Below, in pieces: positions 1 through 7,144 of a DNA stretch of 64,000 bases (its first letter is position 1; each line of letters begins with the position of its first letter). The translations under genes were made by a program, and so were the position numbers. The stretch is from NCBI RefSeq assembly GCF_000021965.1, contig NC_011832.1:806001-870000 (forward strand). The letters run 5' to 3'. Below the pieces are notes generated by a model. That model made no database searches. It saw nothing but the letters and a program-made list of their open reading frames with translations, and was not told the DNA's origin. The DNA comes from Methanosphaerula palustris E1-9c (GTDB lineage Archaea > Halobacteriota > Methanomicrobia > Methanomicrobiales > Methanospirillaceae).

Positions 1-273
1 GACCTCTGATGTGGTCAGATCCCCGACAACTGTCATGACCCCATCGATCGAGGGTATCGGGTTGAGGTCCACCCCCAGCACCTTCCCTTTGGTCAGCGTC
101 CGCTCGACCTGCAACCAGGATCCTGGTGCAGCCCCGAGGTCGACGATATTGTCATCTTCTCTGATGATCGAGAACCGTTCCTGGATCTCCTGGAGTTTGT
201 ATGCTGCCCTGGACCGGAACCCCTCGTTCATCGCTCTTCGATAGACTTTGTCTTTTCCCCACTGTGAACCCAT
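1..273 (-). CDS. rlmE: RlmE/FtsJ-type 23S rRNA 2'-O-methyltransferase (partial)
   Basis: Only the N-terminal 91 codons are in the window; the gene runs off the left edge. The protein opens MGSQWGKDKVYRRAMNEGFR, followed by SRAAYKLQEIQERFSII, the N-terminal signature of RlmE/FtsJ with its catalytic Lys (of SRAAYKL). Motif I of the SAM-binding Rossmann fold follows as VDLGAAPGSW, then VLGVDLNPI. The family methylates a ribose 2'-OH in the A-loop of 23S rRNA. The ATG at 271-273 gives the conserved start. It is divergent from PCNA. The C-terminal catalytic Asp/Lys/Glu residues cannot be checked here. Confidence 0.9.
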   Translation of the reverse strand, partial: MGSQWGKDKVYRRAMNEGFRSRAAYKLQEIQERFSIIREDDNIVDLGAAPGSWLQVERTLTKGKVLGVDLNPIPSIDGVMTVVGDLTTSEV

Positions 274-582
274 ATTGACTGACCTCAACCTCTGTCTTTT
301 TCCAGAGTTGATACAGAACGGAGGTATTGTCAAAGCCCGACGATTGTCATCTCATTCGGGCTTCTTCAACAGTGGTGAGCGCAACGCCATGTATCGTGCA
401 CGCACAGATTTTCATCTGGTATTTGTACACGTTTTTGATACACGTCTCATTTCGATCCGGTCAAAAAATGCTCGCGCATTGCCTGATTTGTCTGAAATGT
501 TGCGTTAACCACAATATTTTCTCCGATATTATTAAAACTATGATTATATAGTTTATAATAGAGTTTGTTAAGGGAGTTCATG
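274..582. promoter_or_regulatory. Divergent intergenic region between rlmE and PCNA
   Basis: This stretch holds no convincing gene. It becomes AT-rich toward PCNA. A TATA-like run (ttatatagttta, about 545-556) lies some 30 bases ahead of the PCNA start, followed by an agggag Shine-Dalgarno at 571-576. The rlmE promoter must also lie here but no clear box was picked out. Short open frames on both strands have no recognisable features. Confidence 0.4.
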
Positions 583-1326
583 ATGTTGGATGCTACTATA
601 GATGCAGACGTCTTCAGAGAGTCGGTGGATGCGATCGCAGCGCTGGTGACCGAATGCCGCCTGCATGCCACAGAGCAGGGACTGCGGACCAGGACTGTCG
701 ACACGGCGAATGTTGCGATGATCTCGCTTGAGCTGGATAAGGATGTCTTCGAGTCATATCAGGCCACCTCCAGCGAGATGGGCATCGATATTGTGAAGAT
801 CAAGAATGTCCTCTCGATGATGGGCAAGGGGGATCCGGTTCACCTTGCGCTTGCAGAGGAGAGCAGGAAACTGGAGGTCAGTTTCCAGAGTTATCAGTAT
901 TCGATCACCCTGCTCGACACCAATACCATACGCAAGGACCCGAACGCCCCGACGATCGAACTGCCCGGCAAGGTGGTAATATCCGGGGCGGCGCTCAGTG
1001 CAGCAATCAAAGCCGCCTCAGTGGTATCGGACAAGATTGCACTTGGGATCGACCCTGAAAAGGGGATCTTCTATATGGAGGCTGAGGGGGATACCGATCA
1101 TATCCGGCTCGAACTCGGGGATGACAAACTGATCTCTCTGGTGCCGGTGCAGGCCCGCTCGCTCTTCTCGCTCGATTATCTGAAAGATATGGGCAAGACG
1201 ATGAGCAAGGCCGAGAAGGTCGAGATCAGCCTCGGCATCGACCACCCCGTGGAGTTCACCTTCGATATTGCGGACGGCAAAGGGCACGTGATGTACCTGC
1301 TCGCCCCCCGTATCGAGGCAGACTGA
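583..1326 (+). CDS. pcn: DNA polymerase sliding clamp PCNA
   Basis: 247-residue homotrimeric sliding clamp that encircles DNA and tethers polymerases, ligase and FEN1. The N-terminus MLDATIDADVFRESVDAIAA and the C-terminal strand ending YLLAPRIEAD are typical of archaeal PCNA; length matches the family (about 245-250). Internal features include the LELDKDVFESY segment and the central interdomain region near DTNTIRKDPNAPTIELP. ATGs occur at 580 and 583; the second has better spacing (6 bases) from the agggag at 571-576 and matches family N-termini. The primase large subunit follows after one base, so the two are probably co-transcribed. Confidence 0.96.
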   Translation: MLDATIDADVFRESVDAIAALVTECRLHATEQGLRTRTVDTANVAMISLELDKDVFESYQATSSEMGIDIVKIKNVLSMMGKGDPVHLALAEESRKLEVSFQSYQYSITLLDTNTIRKDPNAPTIELPGKVVISGAALSAAIKAASVVSDKIALGIDPEKGIFYMEAEGDTDHIRLELGDDKLISLVPVQARSLFSLDYLKDMGKTMSKAEKVEISLGIDHPVEFTFDIADGKGHVMYLLAPRIEAD

Positions 1327-1327
1327 T

Positions 1328-2344
1328 ATGCAGGTCCGGCTCGATATCAAGGACCTTGCACGATACCCATTTTTAAAAGAATCACAGCAGTATGTCGGGA
1401 CGCAATCGGAGTCCCTCGACCAGTTTCTCGCCGGCAGCCAGGGGGGACTGGCGCTGGGGAAGGCCGCTGACCGGGTGAACCTGGCCATCACTTTTCGCAG
1501 ATCAAAGGATGAAGGAGAGAAACGTCCTGAGGTCCCTGCGGACGATATCCATGTGAAACTTGAGATCTTCAGTTACGGGCTCGCACGGGTGCTGGTCTCC
1601 TGCATGAAGGACCGGACGCTGATCGACCGGCTGGCGAGGTATGAGGCACGGCGCGCCGCCCAGTTCCTGGCTGATGAAGATCCTGATAAGAAGGCCTACG
1701 TCGCAGAGAGCCTGGGGATGGATCTCAATGAGGCCCGGATGCCGCTGGTCGCCTACGTCGACCTGGTCGCGCCGCTCCGGGACGAACGGTGGCGCCTGGT
1801 GAACCGTTCGGTGCATTCCGGGTCGGTCCTCCTCAGGGGTGATGATGAACAGAGGGAGATCGATGAACTGCTGGCCGAACGGATCCGCGTGGTGCTGCTC
1901 AGACAACTTCCGCTTCAGGTTCCGCCTTCGGTCTGTGAACAGGTCAGGCCGATCACCGAGCACCTGAACGCCACCTACCAGCAGCAGATGCTGCGGGACC
2001 TCGGTCCGATCGACGAGGGACGGTATCCCCCCTGCATCAGCGCCCTGATCACCGCGGTGACCGAAGGAAAGAATCTGACCCATCCGGGGAGGTTTGCGAT
2101 GACCGCTTTTCTGCACACAATCGGGATGTCCTCGACCCAGATCGTCGAACTGTACTGTCGGGCACCCGACTTCGACCTGCAGACCACGATGTATCAGGTC
2201 GGACATATCACCGGCGGAGGGGGTACCGAGTACTCGCCGCCGTCGTGCGCCACGATGCAGACCAATGGGATCTGCATCGGGAAGAATGCGCTCTGCTCCA
2301 GGGTGAGCAGCCCGCTCGGGTATTACCGGCGAAAGAAAGAGTGA
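1328..2344 (+). CDS. priL: DNA primase large subunit PriL
   Basis: 338-residue regulatory, iron-sulfur subunit of the archaeal/eukaryotic-type primase, partner of catalytic PriS (not in this window). The C-terminal domain shows the four-cysteine pattern of PriL: Cys in ELYCRAPDF, Cys in SPPSCATMQTNG, then Cys residues in GICIGKNALC, followed by the conserved SSPLGYY close to the end. The N-terminal half is helical and charged, as in the family. The start ATG lies one base after the PCNA stop, which indicates a replication operon. Length is normal for archaeal PriL. Confidence 0.94.
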   Translation: MQVRLDIKDLARYPFLKESQQYVGTQSESLDQFLAGSQGGLALGKAADRVNLAITFRRSKDEGEKRPEVPADDIHVKLEIFSYGLARVLVSCMKDRTLIDRLARYEARRAAQFLADEDPDKKAYVAESLGMDLNEARMPLVAYVDLVAPLRDERWRLVNRSVHSGSVLLRGDDEQREIDELLAERIRVVLLRQLPLQVPPSVCEQVRPITEHLNATYQQQMLRDLGPIDEGRYPPCISALITAVTEGKNLTHPGRFAMTAFLHTIGMSSTQIVELYCRAPDFDLQTTMYQVGHITGGGGTEYSPPSCATMQTNGICIGKNALCSRVSSPLGYYRRKKE

Positions 2345-2362
2345 AAGGGGAGATCGAAGATC

Positions 2363-2539
2363 TCAGGCGATCTTATCGTTGATCACATACCCTGCCCCGC
2401 TCATCACGAGCAGGAACCCGGCGATCGCGACCAGATATGCAATGGCATGGGGCATGACCAGCGGTAGCCCGACGATCAGAACGACAAAGATTCCAAAGGC
2501 AGCGAGCCCGGTGATCAGATCCAGCAGCGGTCCATCCAT
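2363..2539 (-). CDS. Small two-helix membrane protein, unknown function
   Basis: A 58-codon reading frame fills the gap between priL and the next rightward gene. It reads MDGPLLDLITGLAAFGIFVV, then a run of hydrophobic residues with a central Pro-His break (MPHAIAYLVAIAGFLLVM), and ends YVINDKIA. Two transmembrane helices joined by a short turn are likely. It converges on priL (stop 19 bases from the priL stop). No family was recognised. Support comes from the coherent hydrophobic pattern, the fit into the gap and in-frame high-GC codon usage. No strong ribosome binding site is seen. Confidence 0.55.
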   Translation of the reverse strand: MDGPLLDLITGLAAFGIFVVLIVGLPLVMPHAIAYLVAIAGFLLVMSGAGYVINDKIA

Positions 2540-2619
2540 CTGAGTAGTATCATCGTTGCAGGGATAAAAATTCTTTCTGCGACAAATATCCTTTTAGGAT
2601 CGCGATCAATATCAGCATC

Positions 2620-2946
2620 ATGGAACTTGTTGATACACTCCGAACGTTTCTTGAGTCTGGTGATGACTGGGAACGCAAACAGACCTCTGTACCGGGGCTT
2701 TCGATCATCAAACTGCCCAAGACCCGGACGCGCCCCGCCTCGCTCGCCCTCGAATTGAATCCGGTCGGTGAGAACGGTCTGCCCATGAAGAGGAAGGGAT
2801 ATATGGTGATGAACACCACCGAGCTCGCTGCCCTCCGCTCCCTGGTCACCAACGAGAAGGTCGATTCTCTCTTTACCGCGATCACGGAAGTCATGCCTGA
2901 AAAGCGATCTGTACGAGCTGTGAGTGATAGTATCCTTGAGATCTGA
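2620..2946 (+). CDS. Conserved-looking hypothetical protein (108 aa)
   Basis: A soluble, charged 108-residue protein starting MELVDTLRTFLESGDDWERK and ending in AVSDSILEI. No signal peptide, membrane segment or known motif was identified. The middle (KLPKTRTRPASLALELNPVG and KRKGYMVMNTTELAALRSLV) suggests a small alpha/beta domain. No Shine-Dalgarno precedes the ATG, and an AT-rich stretch (aaatatccttttagg, about 2583-2597) lies roughly 25-35 bases upstream, compatible with a leaderless transcript. It overlaps the following NUDIX gene if that gene starts at 2924, which suggests coupling. Confidence 0.75.
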   Translation: MELVDTLRTFLESGDDWERKQTSVPGLSIIKLPKTRTRPASLALELNPVGENGLPMKRKGYMVMNTTELAALRSLVTNEKVDSLFTAITEVMPEKRSVRAVSDSILEI

Positions 2947-3784
2947 TGGTTCTTCCTTTCAACCGCACTATGCGGTGAGGTCGTTGCACCTTGGCTACCT
3001 GTCACCAGCCGGAATTCCGGAGGCCGGGTCACTCCTGGTGATCGTGCAGGGCGGTCAGGTGCTGGTGGACGAGCAGGTAAACTCGATCTTCTTCCCGTTT
3101 GGATCCCCTGCGATCCCCGCTGTCGACCAGATGGTCGGGATCGGCTGGGTGAACGACCAGCCCTGTTATGTGGCCCCGGCTCCCGAGATCTCCGCCCGTC
3201 CAGGTACCCGTTTTGTCGACCTTCGTGAACTCTTCAATCTGGTGGACGAGGAGTCGCTCGGGATCGCTGGCAGGGCCGTACAGATCACGGCGTTTCTGGC
3301 GACCCGTCGTTTCTGTGGCAGGTGCGGGGCACCAGCCGCTCTCGCCGACCAGGAACTGGCGATGGTCTGTCCGGTCTGCGGGCAGACCGAGTATCCACGC
3401 CTCTCTCCGGCGATCATTGTGTTGATACGGGATAACGACCGGTGCCTGCTCGCACGCTCCCCCCGGTTTCCCGAAGGGATGTACAGTGTGATCGCCGGTT
3501 TTGTCGAGCCTGGCGAGACGATCGAGCATGCAGTTCACCGAGAGGTGCAGGAGGAGGTCGGGGTCAGTATCCGGTCTGTGCAGTACTGGGGTTCTCAGCC
3601 CTGGCCGTTCCCCAACTCGCTGATGATCGGATTCACCGCCGAGTATGCAGGTGGCCAGATTGCCATCGATAATCGGGAGATCGAGGCTGCGGGCTGGTTC
3701 CACCGGGACGATCTGCCGCAATTGCCCGGACCGATGAGTATCGCCTATGCGCTGATCAATGATTTTTTAGAAGAGGGCCGGTAA
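2924..3784 (+). CDS. nudC: NUDIX hydrolase, NudC-like NAD(H) pyrophosphatase
   Basis: The architecture is that of NudC: an N-terminal beta-rich domain, a four-cysteine zinc ribbon (CGRCGAPAALA then MVCPVCGQTEYPRLSPA) and a NUDIX domain with the box GFVEPGETIEHAVHREVQEEVG. NudC enzymes hydrolyse NAD(H) to NMN and AMP and can remove NAD caps from RNA. The NudC-type downstream motif SQPWPFPNSLMIGF is present. The start is uncertain: GTG 2924 overlaps the upstream gene and GTG 2975 (VRSLHLGYLSP) is an alternative; neither has a good ribosome site. Length (286 aa) is a little above the usual 260-280. Confidence 0.88.
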   Translation: MIVSLRSDGSSFQPHYAVRSLHLGYLSPAGIPEAGSLLVIVQGGQVLVDEQVNSIFFPFGSPAIPAVDQMVGIGWVNDQPCYVAPAPEISARPGTRFVDLRELFNLVDEESLGIAGRAVQITAFLATRRFCGRCGAPAALADQELAMVCPVCGQTEYPRLSPAIIVLIRDNDRCLLARSPRFPEGMYSVIAGFVEPGETIEHAVHREVQEEVGVSIRSVQYWGSQPWPFPNSLMIGFTAEYAGGQIAIDNREIEAAGWFHRDDLPQLPGPMSIAYALINDFLEEGR

Positions 3785-3820
3785 CCGGCGCCTGATGGCC
3801 GGGCCTGAGTCGGGTGACGA

Positions 3821-4717
3821 TCAGGGCCGAAACGGCCCCTGCATCCGGCGGGTTCCGGCCATCCGCACCGCAGCCTGTCTGGATGGATCGAAGGCCGGGT
3901 CATCGAAGAGGTCTGCCGGGCCGATCAGTCTACCCCTGTTCAGAGCGAATCCGAACGCCGTGATCCGCGAAGGGCTGGTTGCTTTTGTGGTGTGAGCGTC
4001 ACAGATGCTGACCGGCATCAGGGTCATCCCTGCCATCAGGTGGGGGGAGAGGAAGGGTGCAAGCACCTCGTCGACCGACGGAAACGATCCCTCAGTTCTG
4101 ATGATGATCGCCCCTCCTGTCCTCTCTATGCCGGCCACCGCTGCTATGGTGCCATCCTGTTTTAGTACCCTGATACCCTTCATCTCCTCGTCTGTGAGGC
4201 ATCCTAGGAGTTGGTATGTCTCTCCTGGGGTGGTATAACGGTGCTGTACCCCGTCCAGCAAGGTCAGTTCGAAGACGAACCCTTCCCGTAAGCACGGGTC
4301 GCTGACCAGCCGTGTTGTCATGAGTGGGTCAGCGAAGATACGGTACAGGATCTGGGCGACCGTCCTTCCCGTGTCCGTCATCAACACCAGCACCGGCTCG
4401 TGCTCCCGCTCGGTGAGGGTGAGTTCGAGGGTCAGGGAATTACCCTGTGATGGACAGAGGTGCAACTCCGTCGCCTCGTTCTGGCCGGCCGTAAAGGTCC
4501 GTTCGATCAGATCATCTGGTATCGCACCGGTCAGGATCAGTCCGAGCAGGTCTCCGCAGTGGATGATCCCTGAGTCAGTGACCGTCCCGGCCTTCACCTG
4601 CTCCTTTACTACTCGTGCTGCCCGTTCGAGCACCTTCGGATGGATCCGGGCATGCCCCGGGTACCCCCCGACCGCTCGTACAGCCACGGTGATTGTGGAA
4701 ATTTCCTCTCCTCCCAT
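3821..4717 (-). CDS. Degenerate archaeal FBP aldolase/phosphatase-like protein
   Basis: 298 residues recognisably related to the archaeal bifunctional fructose-1,6-bisphosphate aldolase/phosphatase: GGYPGHARIHP near the N-terminus, the FADPLMTTRLVSDP segment, PHLMAGMTLMPVS, and LIGPADLFDDPAFD near the end. It is shorter than the usual 360-400 residues and key parts are absent. The metal-binding Asp of the ADVGS segment is Ala15, the Asp-Asp of HVGDD is Asp56-Leu57, the region carrying the conserved Gln is deleted, and the piece between IER and IIIR (about residue 200) that carries the catalytic Tyr, the Schiff-base Lys and two Asp is missing. The C-terminal tail is also gone. It starts 5 bases after the FBPase stop, so is co-transcribed with it. 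Catalysis by the known mechanism is unlikely. The ATG has no Shine-Dalgarno of its own, so the start is tentative. Confidence 0.75.
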   Translation of the reverse strand: MGGEEISTITVAVRAVGGYPGHARIHPKVLERAARVVKEQVKAGTVTDSGIIHCGDLLGLILTGAIPDDLIERTFTAGQNEATELHLCPSQGNSLTLELTLTEREHEPVLVLMTDTGRTVAQILYRIFADPLMTTRLVSDPCLREGFVFELTLLDGVQHRYTTPGETYQLLGCLTDEEMKGIRVLKQDGTIAAVAGIERTGGAIIIRTEGSFPSVDEVLAPFLSPHLMAGMTLMPVSICDAHTTKATSPSRITAFGFALNRGRLIGPADLFDDPAFDPSRQAAVRMAGTRRMQGPFRP

Positions 4718-4722
4718 GGGTT

Positions 4723-5619
4723 TCAGGTGCAGAGCGTCCCGTTCACCTTCTCGATCAGCCCCTTTGAGCCGACGTAGAGGGGAGTCTTCTGGTGGGGTTT
4801 CTCCGGGTTGATCGTCAGGACGTTCATCCTGCCGTCACAGATCGCTCCCCCTGCCTGGGTTGCGATGAACCCGATCGGGTTCGCCTCGAACATCAGCCGG
4901 AGCTTGCCCCGCTCCTTTCCTACCACGGCCGGGTAACAGTAGATCCCGCCGTACTTCAGGATCTGATGAAAGTCTGCGACAAACGAACCGGAGTACCTGA
5001 GTTTGTACCCCTCCTGCTCGCAGGTGTCGATGAACCGGGCATGCTCCTCGGTCCAGACGGTCCGAAGCCCGCCAGAACCGTACAGGTTTCCCTCCGGCAT
5101 TTTGACGTCTGCTTCGAGGAGCACGTACTGGTTGTTGTTATCGAGGGCAAAGATCTGGACCCCCTCGCCGACGGTCAGGGTCAACACAGTCATTGGACCG
5201 TAGAGCATATACAGTGCGGCACGCATCTTCTCGCCTGGCTGCATCACGGTGCCGTGGTCGTAGATCCCGACGATCGTGCCGACCGCCAGGTTCACCTGAA
5301 TCAGTGACGAACCATCGAGCGGGTCCATCACGACGGCGTACTCCCCGTGGGACTCTGGGATCTTCAGAATGTCGTTCTGCTCCTCAGATGCAACCTCTCT
5401 GACCAGACCCGATCTCTGCAGTACCTCGGTGATATGCCGATCCGCCCAGGTGTCCATGGCGGCCTGCTCCTCTCCTGACTGGTTGGTGGTACCTGCATAG
5501 GTCTGGTTGGTCAGGAATGCCTCCCGAATCGGGGTGGCCTGGGCGGCGATCAACCGGACCAGTTCTTTCAGTTCCTGTTCGGCACCGGTGCCATCGAGGT
5601 ACTCTTCAAGGGTAATCAT
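4723..5619 (-). CDS. fbp: Class I fructose-1,6-bisphosphatase
   Basis: Gluconeogenic phosphatase converting fructose-1,6-bisphosphate to fructose-6-phosphate. Hallmarks are ASEEQND (active-site loop), the metal-binding VVMDPLDGSSLIQVNLAVGT, SGSFVADFHQILKYGGIYCYP, and EANPIGFIATQAGGA. The usual DPLDGSSNID reads DPLDGSSLIQ here. 298 aa is slightly shorter than bacterial Fbp (about 330). The ATG at 5617-5619 is preferred over upstream in-frame starts because gggagaagag lies just ahead and the 29-residue upstream extension is Arg-rich and non-conserved. It lies 25 bases downstream of the aldolase and 5 bases upstream of the FBP aldolase/phosphatase relic. Confidence 0.93.
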   Translation of the reverse strand: MITLEEYLDGTGAEQELKELVRLIAAQATPIREAFLTNQTYAGTTNQSGEEQAAMDTWADRHITEVLQRSGLVREVASEEQNDILKIPESHGEYAVVMDPLDGSSLIQVNLAVGTIVGIYDHGTVMQPGEKMRAALYMLYGPMTVLTLTVGEGVQIFALDNNNQYVLLEADVKMPEGNLYGSGGLRTVWTEEHARFIDTCEQEGYKLRYSGSFVADFHQILKYGGIYCYPAVVGKERGKLRLMFEANPIGFIATQAGGAICDGRMNVLTINPEKPHQKTPLYVGSKGLIEKVNGTLCT

Positions 5620-5644
5620 CTCTTCTCCCACTGTTCCTGCTCTC

Positions 5645-6568
5645 TTATGCAGCAGGGCTGGTCCCCTTACAGATCTTGATCGCTTCCTCAACCGGGATGT
5701 CCTCAACGGTCACTGCGTAGATGGCGTCGCACATCCGAACCGCATCTTCAAGGGATTTCTGGTGAATGTTCCTGCCGGTGGCGTTCCCGGCGGTCCCTCC
5801 GATATGGATCTGATCGTACAACTGCTGCAGGAATACCTCCTCTGATACGCTCGAACCGCCTGCACAGACAACCTTCGTCTTTCCAGCGGCCTTGGTCGCC
5901 TCCTGCATCAGTTCTGAGGAGACTGCACCCTCCTTCTTTGGTGCATTCACCTTGACGAAATCACTGCCAAGGGCGGATGCGACACCGACTGCCCCTGCGA
6001 TCAGGTGCGGATCCTTCTCGTCCTTCACCGCCTTTCCGCGGGGGTAGATCCAGAGGACGGTGATGAGGCCGTGCTGGTGAGCCTCATAGACGATCTGGGC
6101 TGCCTGCCGGAGCATCTCCGGTTCCTTCTCGCTGCCCAGATAGATGGTATACCCGACAGCGGTGATATTGAGCCCGCTTCGGTCACGGAAGTCCACGATC
6201 TGCTGGATCGAATAGAGGGCCGTGCTCATCGGATCCTTCTGCTCAGGTTTGACCAGGTGTGTCTTGGAGTTGACCTTGACGAGATACGGGACCTCAGGAT
6301 AGTCCGCTCCATAACGTGCAATCAGCCCGAGCTGCGTTGCAAAGACTCCAATCTTCCCCTGTGCTGCGATCCGGAAGAGATGTTCTGGGTCCGCGTCGTC
6401 GGGATGGATCTTCTCGCCATAAAAGTCATCGTTCAGATGTTCGACCTTCTGGTCCCCGGCAAAGAGCATCAGCCGTCCGGTCTTATGAGTGATCGTCTCA
6501 TAGTTCCTGACATAGGTGGGACGAACACGCTTTGGCACATCCAGTGGTACGAAGACAGTCTCTGACAT
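5645..6568 (-). CDS. Class I fructose-bisphosphate aldolase (DhnA/FbaB family)
   Basis: 307-residue Schiff-base aldolase of the DhnA/DeoC-LacD group that interconverts fructose-1,6-bisphosphate with glyceraldehyde-3-phosphate and dihydroxyacetone phosphate. Motifs include LMLFAGDQKVEHLNDDF at the N-terminus, TVLWIYPRGKAV, the putative Schiff-base lysine in ALGSDFVKVNAPKK, VVCAGGSS and HIGGTAGNATGRNIHQ (phosphate binding). The ATG at 6566-6568 gives a typical N-terminus. It is first in a three-gene operon with fbp and the degenerate aldolase/phosphatase. Some archaeal DhnA proteins serve the aromatic (ADH synthase) pathway instead; the adjacent phosphatase favours the gluconeogenic role. Confidence 0.9.
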   Translation of the reverse strand: MSETVFVPLDVPKRVRPTYVRNYETITHKTGRLMLFAGDQKVEHLNDDFYGEKIHPDDADPEHLFRIAAQGKIGVFATQLGLIARYGADYPEVPYLVKVNSKTHLVKPEQKDPMSTALYSIQQIVDFRDRSGLNITAVGYTIYLGSEKEPEMLRQAAQIVYEAHQHGLITVLWIYPRGKAVKDEKDPHLIAGAVGVASALGSDFVKVNAPKKEGAVSSELMQEATKAAGKTKVVCAGGSSVSEEVFLQQLYDQIHIGGTAGNATGRNIHQKSLEDAVRMCDAIYAVTVEDIPVEEAIKICKGTSPAA

Positions 6569-6685
6569 ACAGACCCAGTTTTTCTCTCTTTACTAATCTA
6601 ATTAACTCTTCTTTGGAATTGCATCAAAGGACTGTATGGAGAGGGGCACCAAAAAAGATAGAGTATTGATAAATGGATATCCTGG

Positions 6686-7129
6686 TCAATCGGTCGATGT
6701 TCCCTGTTCCTGTTCGTCGCCGGGTCTTCTTCTCCCAAGCATGATCTCCAGGATTCCGTGCTTGAATGATGTCTGCATTGGGACCAGGTGACGGTGTGGA
6801 AGGTTTGCCTCCGACCGATAATGCAGGTGATCCTGATCTGCAATGATCTGAAGAGACTGTTCCGAAAGAGCCATCCTGATATTTTCTACATTCATACCTG
6901 GCAGTTCGGTGACCACGATCACCGTGTCATCGATGGTCGTGATCTCGGCCTCTCTCTCAATGACCTCATCTGCTGGTGGAAGATCGAGGATTGAATCGGC
7001 AGGGGCGTAGATCACCCGAAAGCCGAAGGCAACCGGCACCCGTCCCCTCCTGTTCTGGAGGGTATAGGTGACCAGTTGCCGAATCAACTGCTCGACTTCA
7101 TCGTCCTGGTCCAATGGCGACGTGCTCAT
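6686..7129 (-). CDS. hsp20: Hsp20/alpha-crystallin family small heat-shock protein
   Basis: 147-residue chaperone that would hold unfolding proteins. The alpha-crystallin domain is visible as DDTVIVVTELPGMNVENIRM (beta2-beta4), SLQIIADQ, and the closing strand with the A/G-x-L-like motif in SFKHGILEIMLGRR. The N-terminus is acidic and the C-terminal tail is hydrophilic (EQEQGTSTD) without a clear I-x-I/V motif, so oligomer assembly may differ. It starts 15 bases after the VAT ATPase stop on the same strand, suggesting a shared proteostasis transcript. Confidence 0.88.
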   Translation of the reverse strand: MSTSPLDQDDEVEQLIRQLVTYTLQNRRGRVPVAFGFRVIYAPADSILDLPPADEVIEREAEITTIDDTVIVVTELPGMNVENIRMALSEQSLQIIADQDHLHYRSEANLPHRHLVPMQTSFKHGILEIMLGRRRPGDEQEQGTSTD

Positions 7130-7144
7130 AATGATGTCCTGTGC

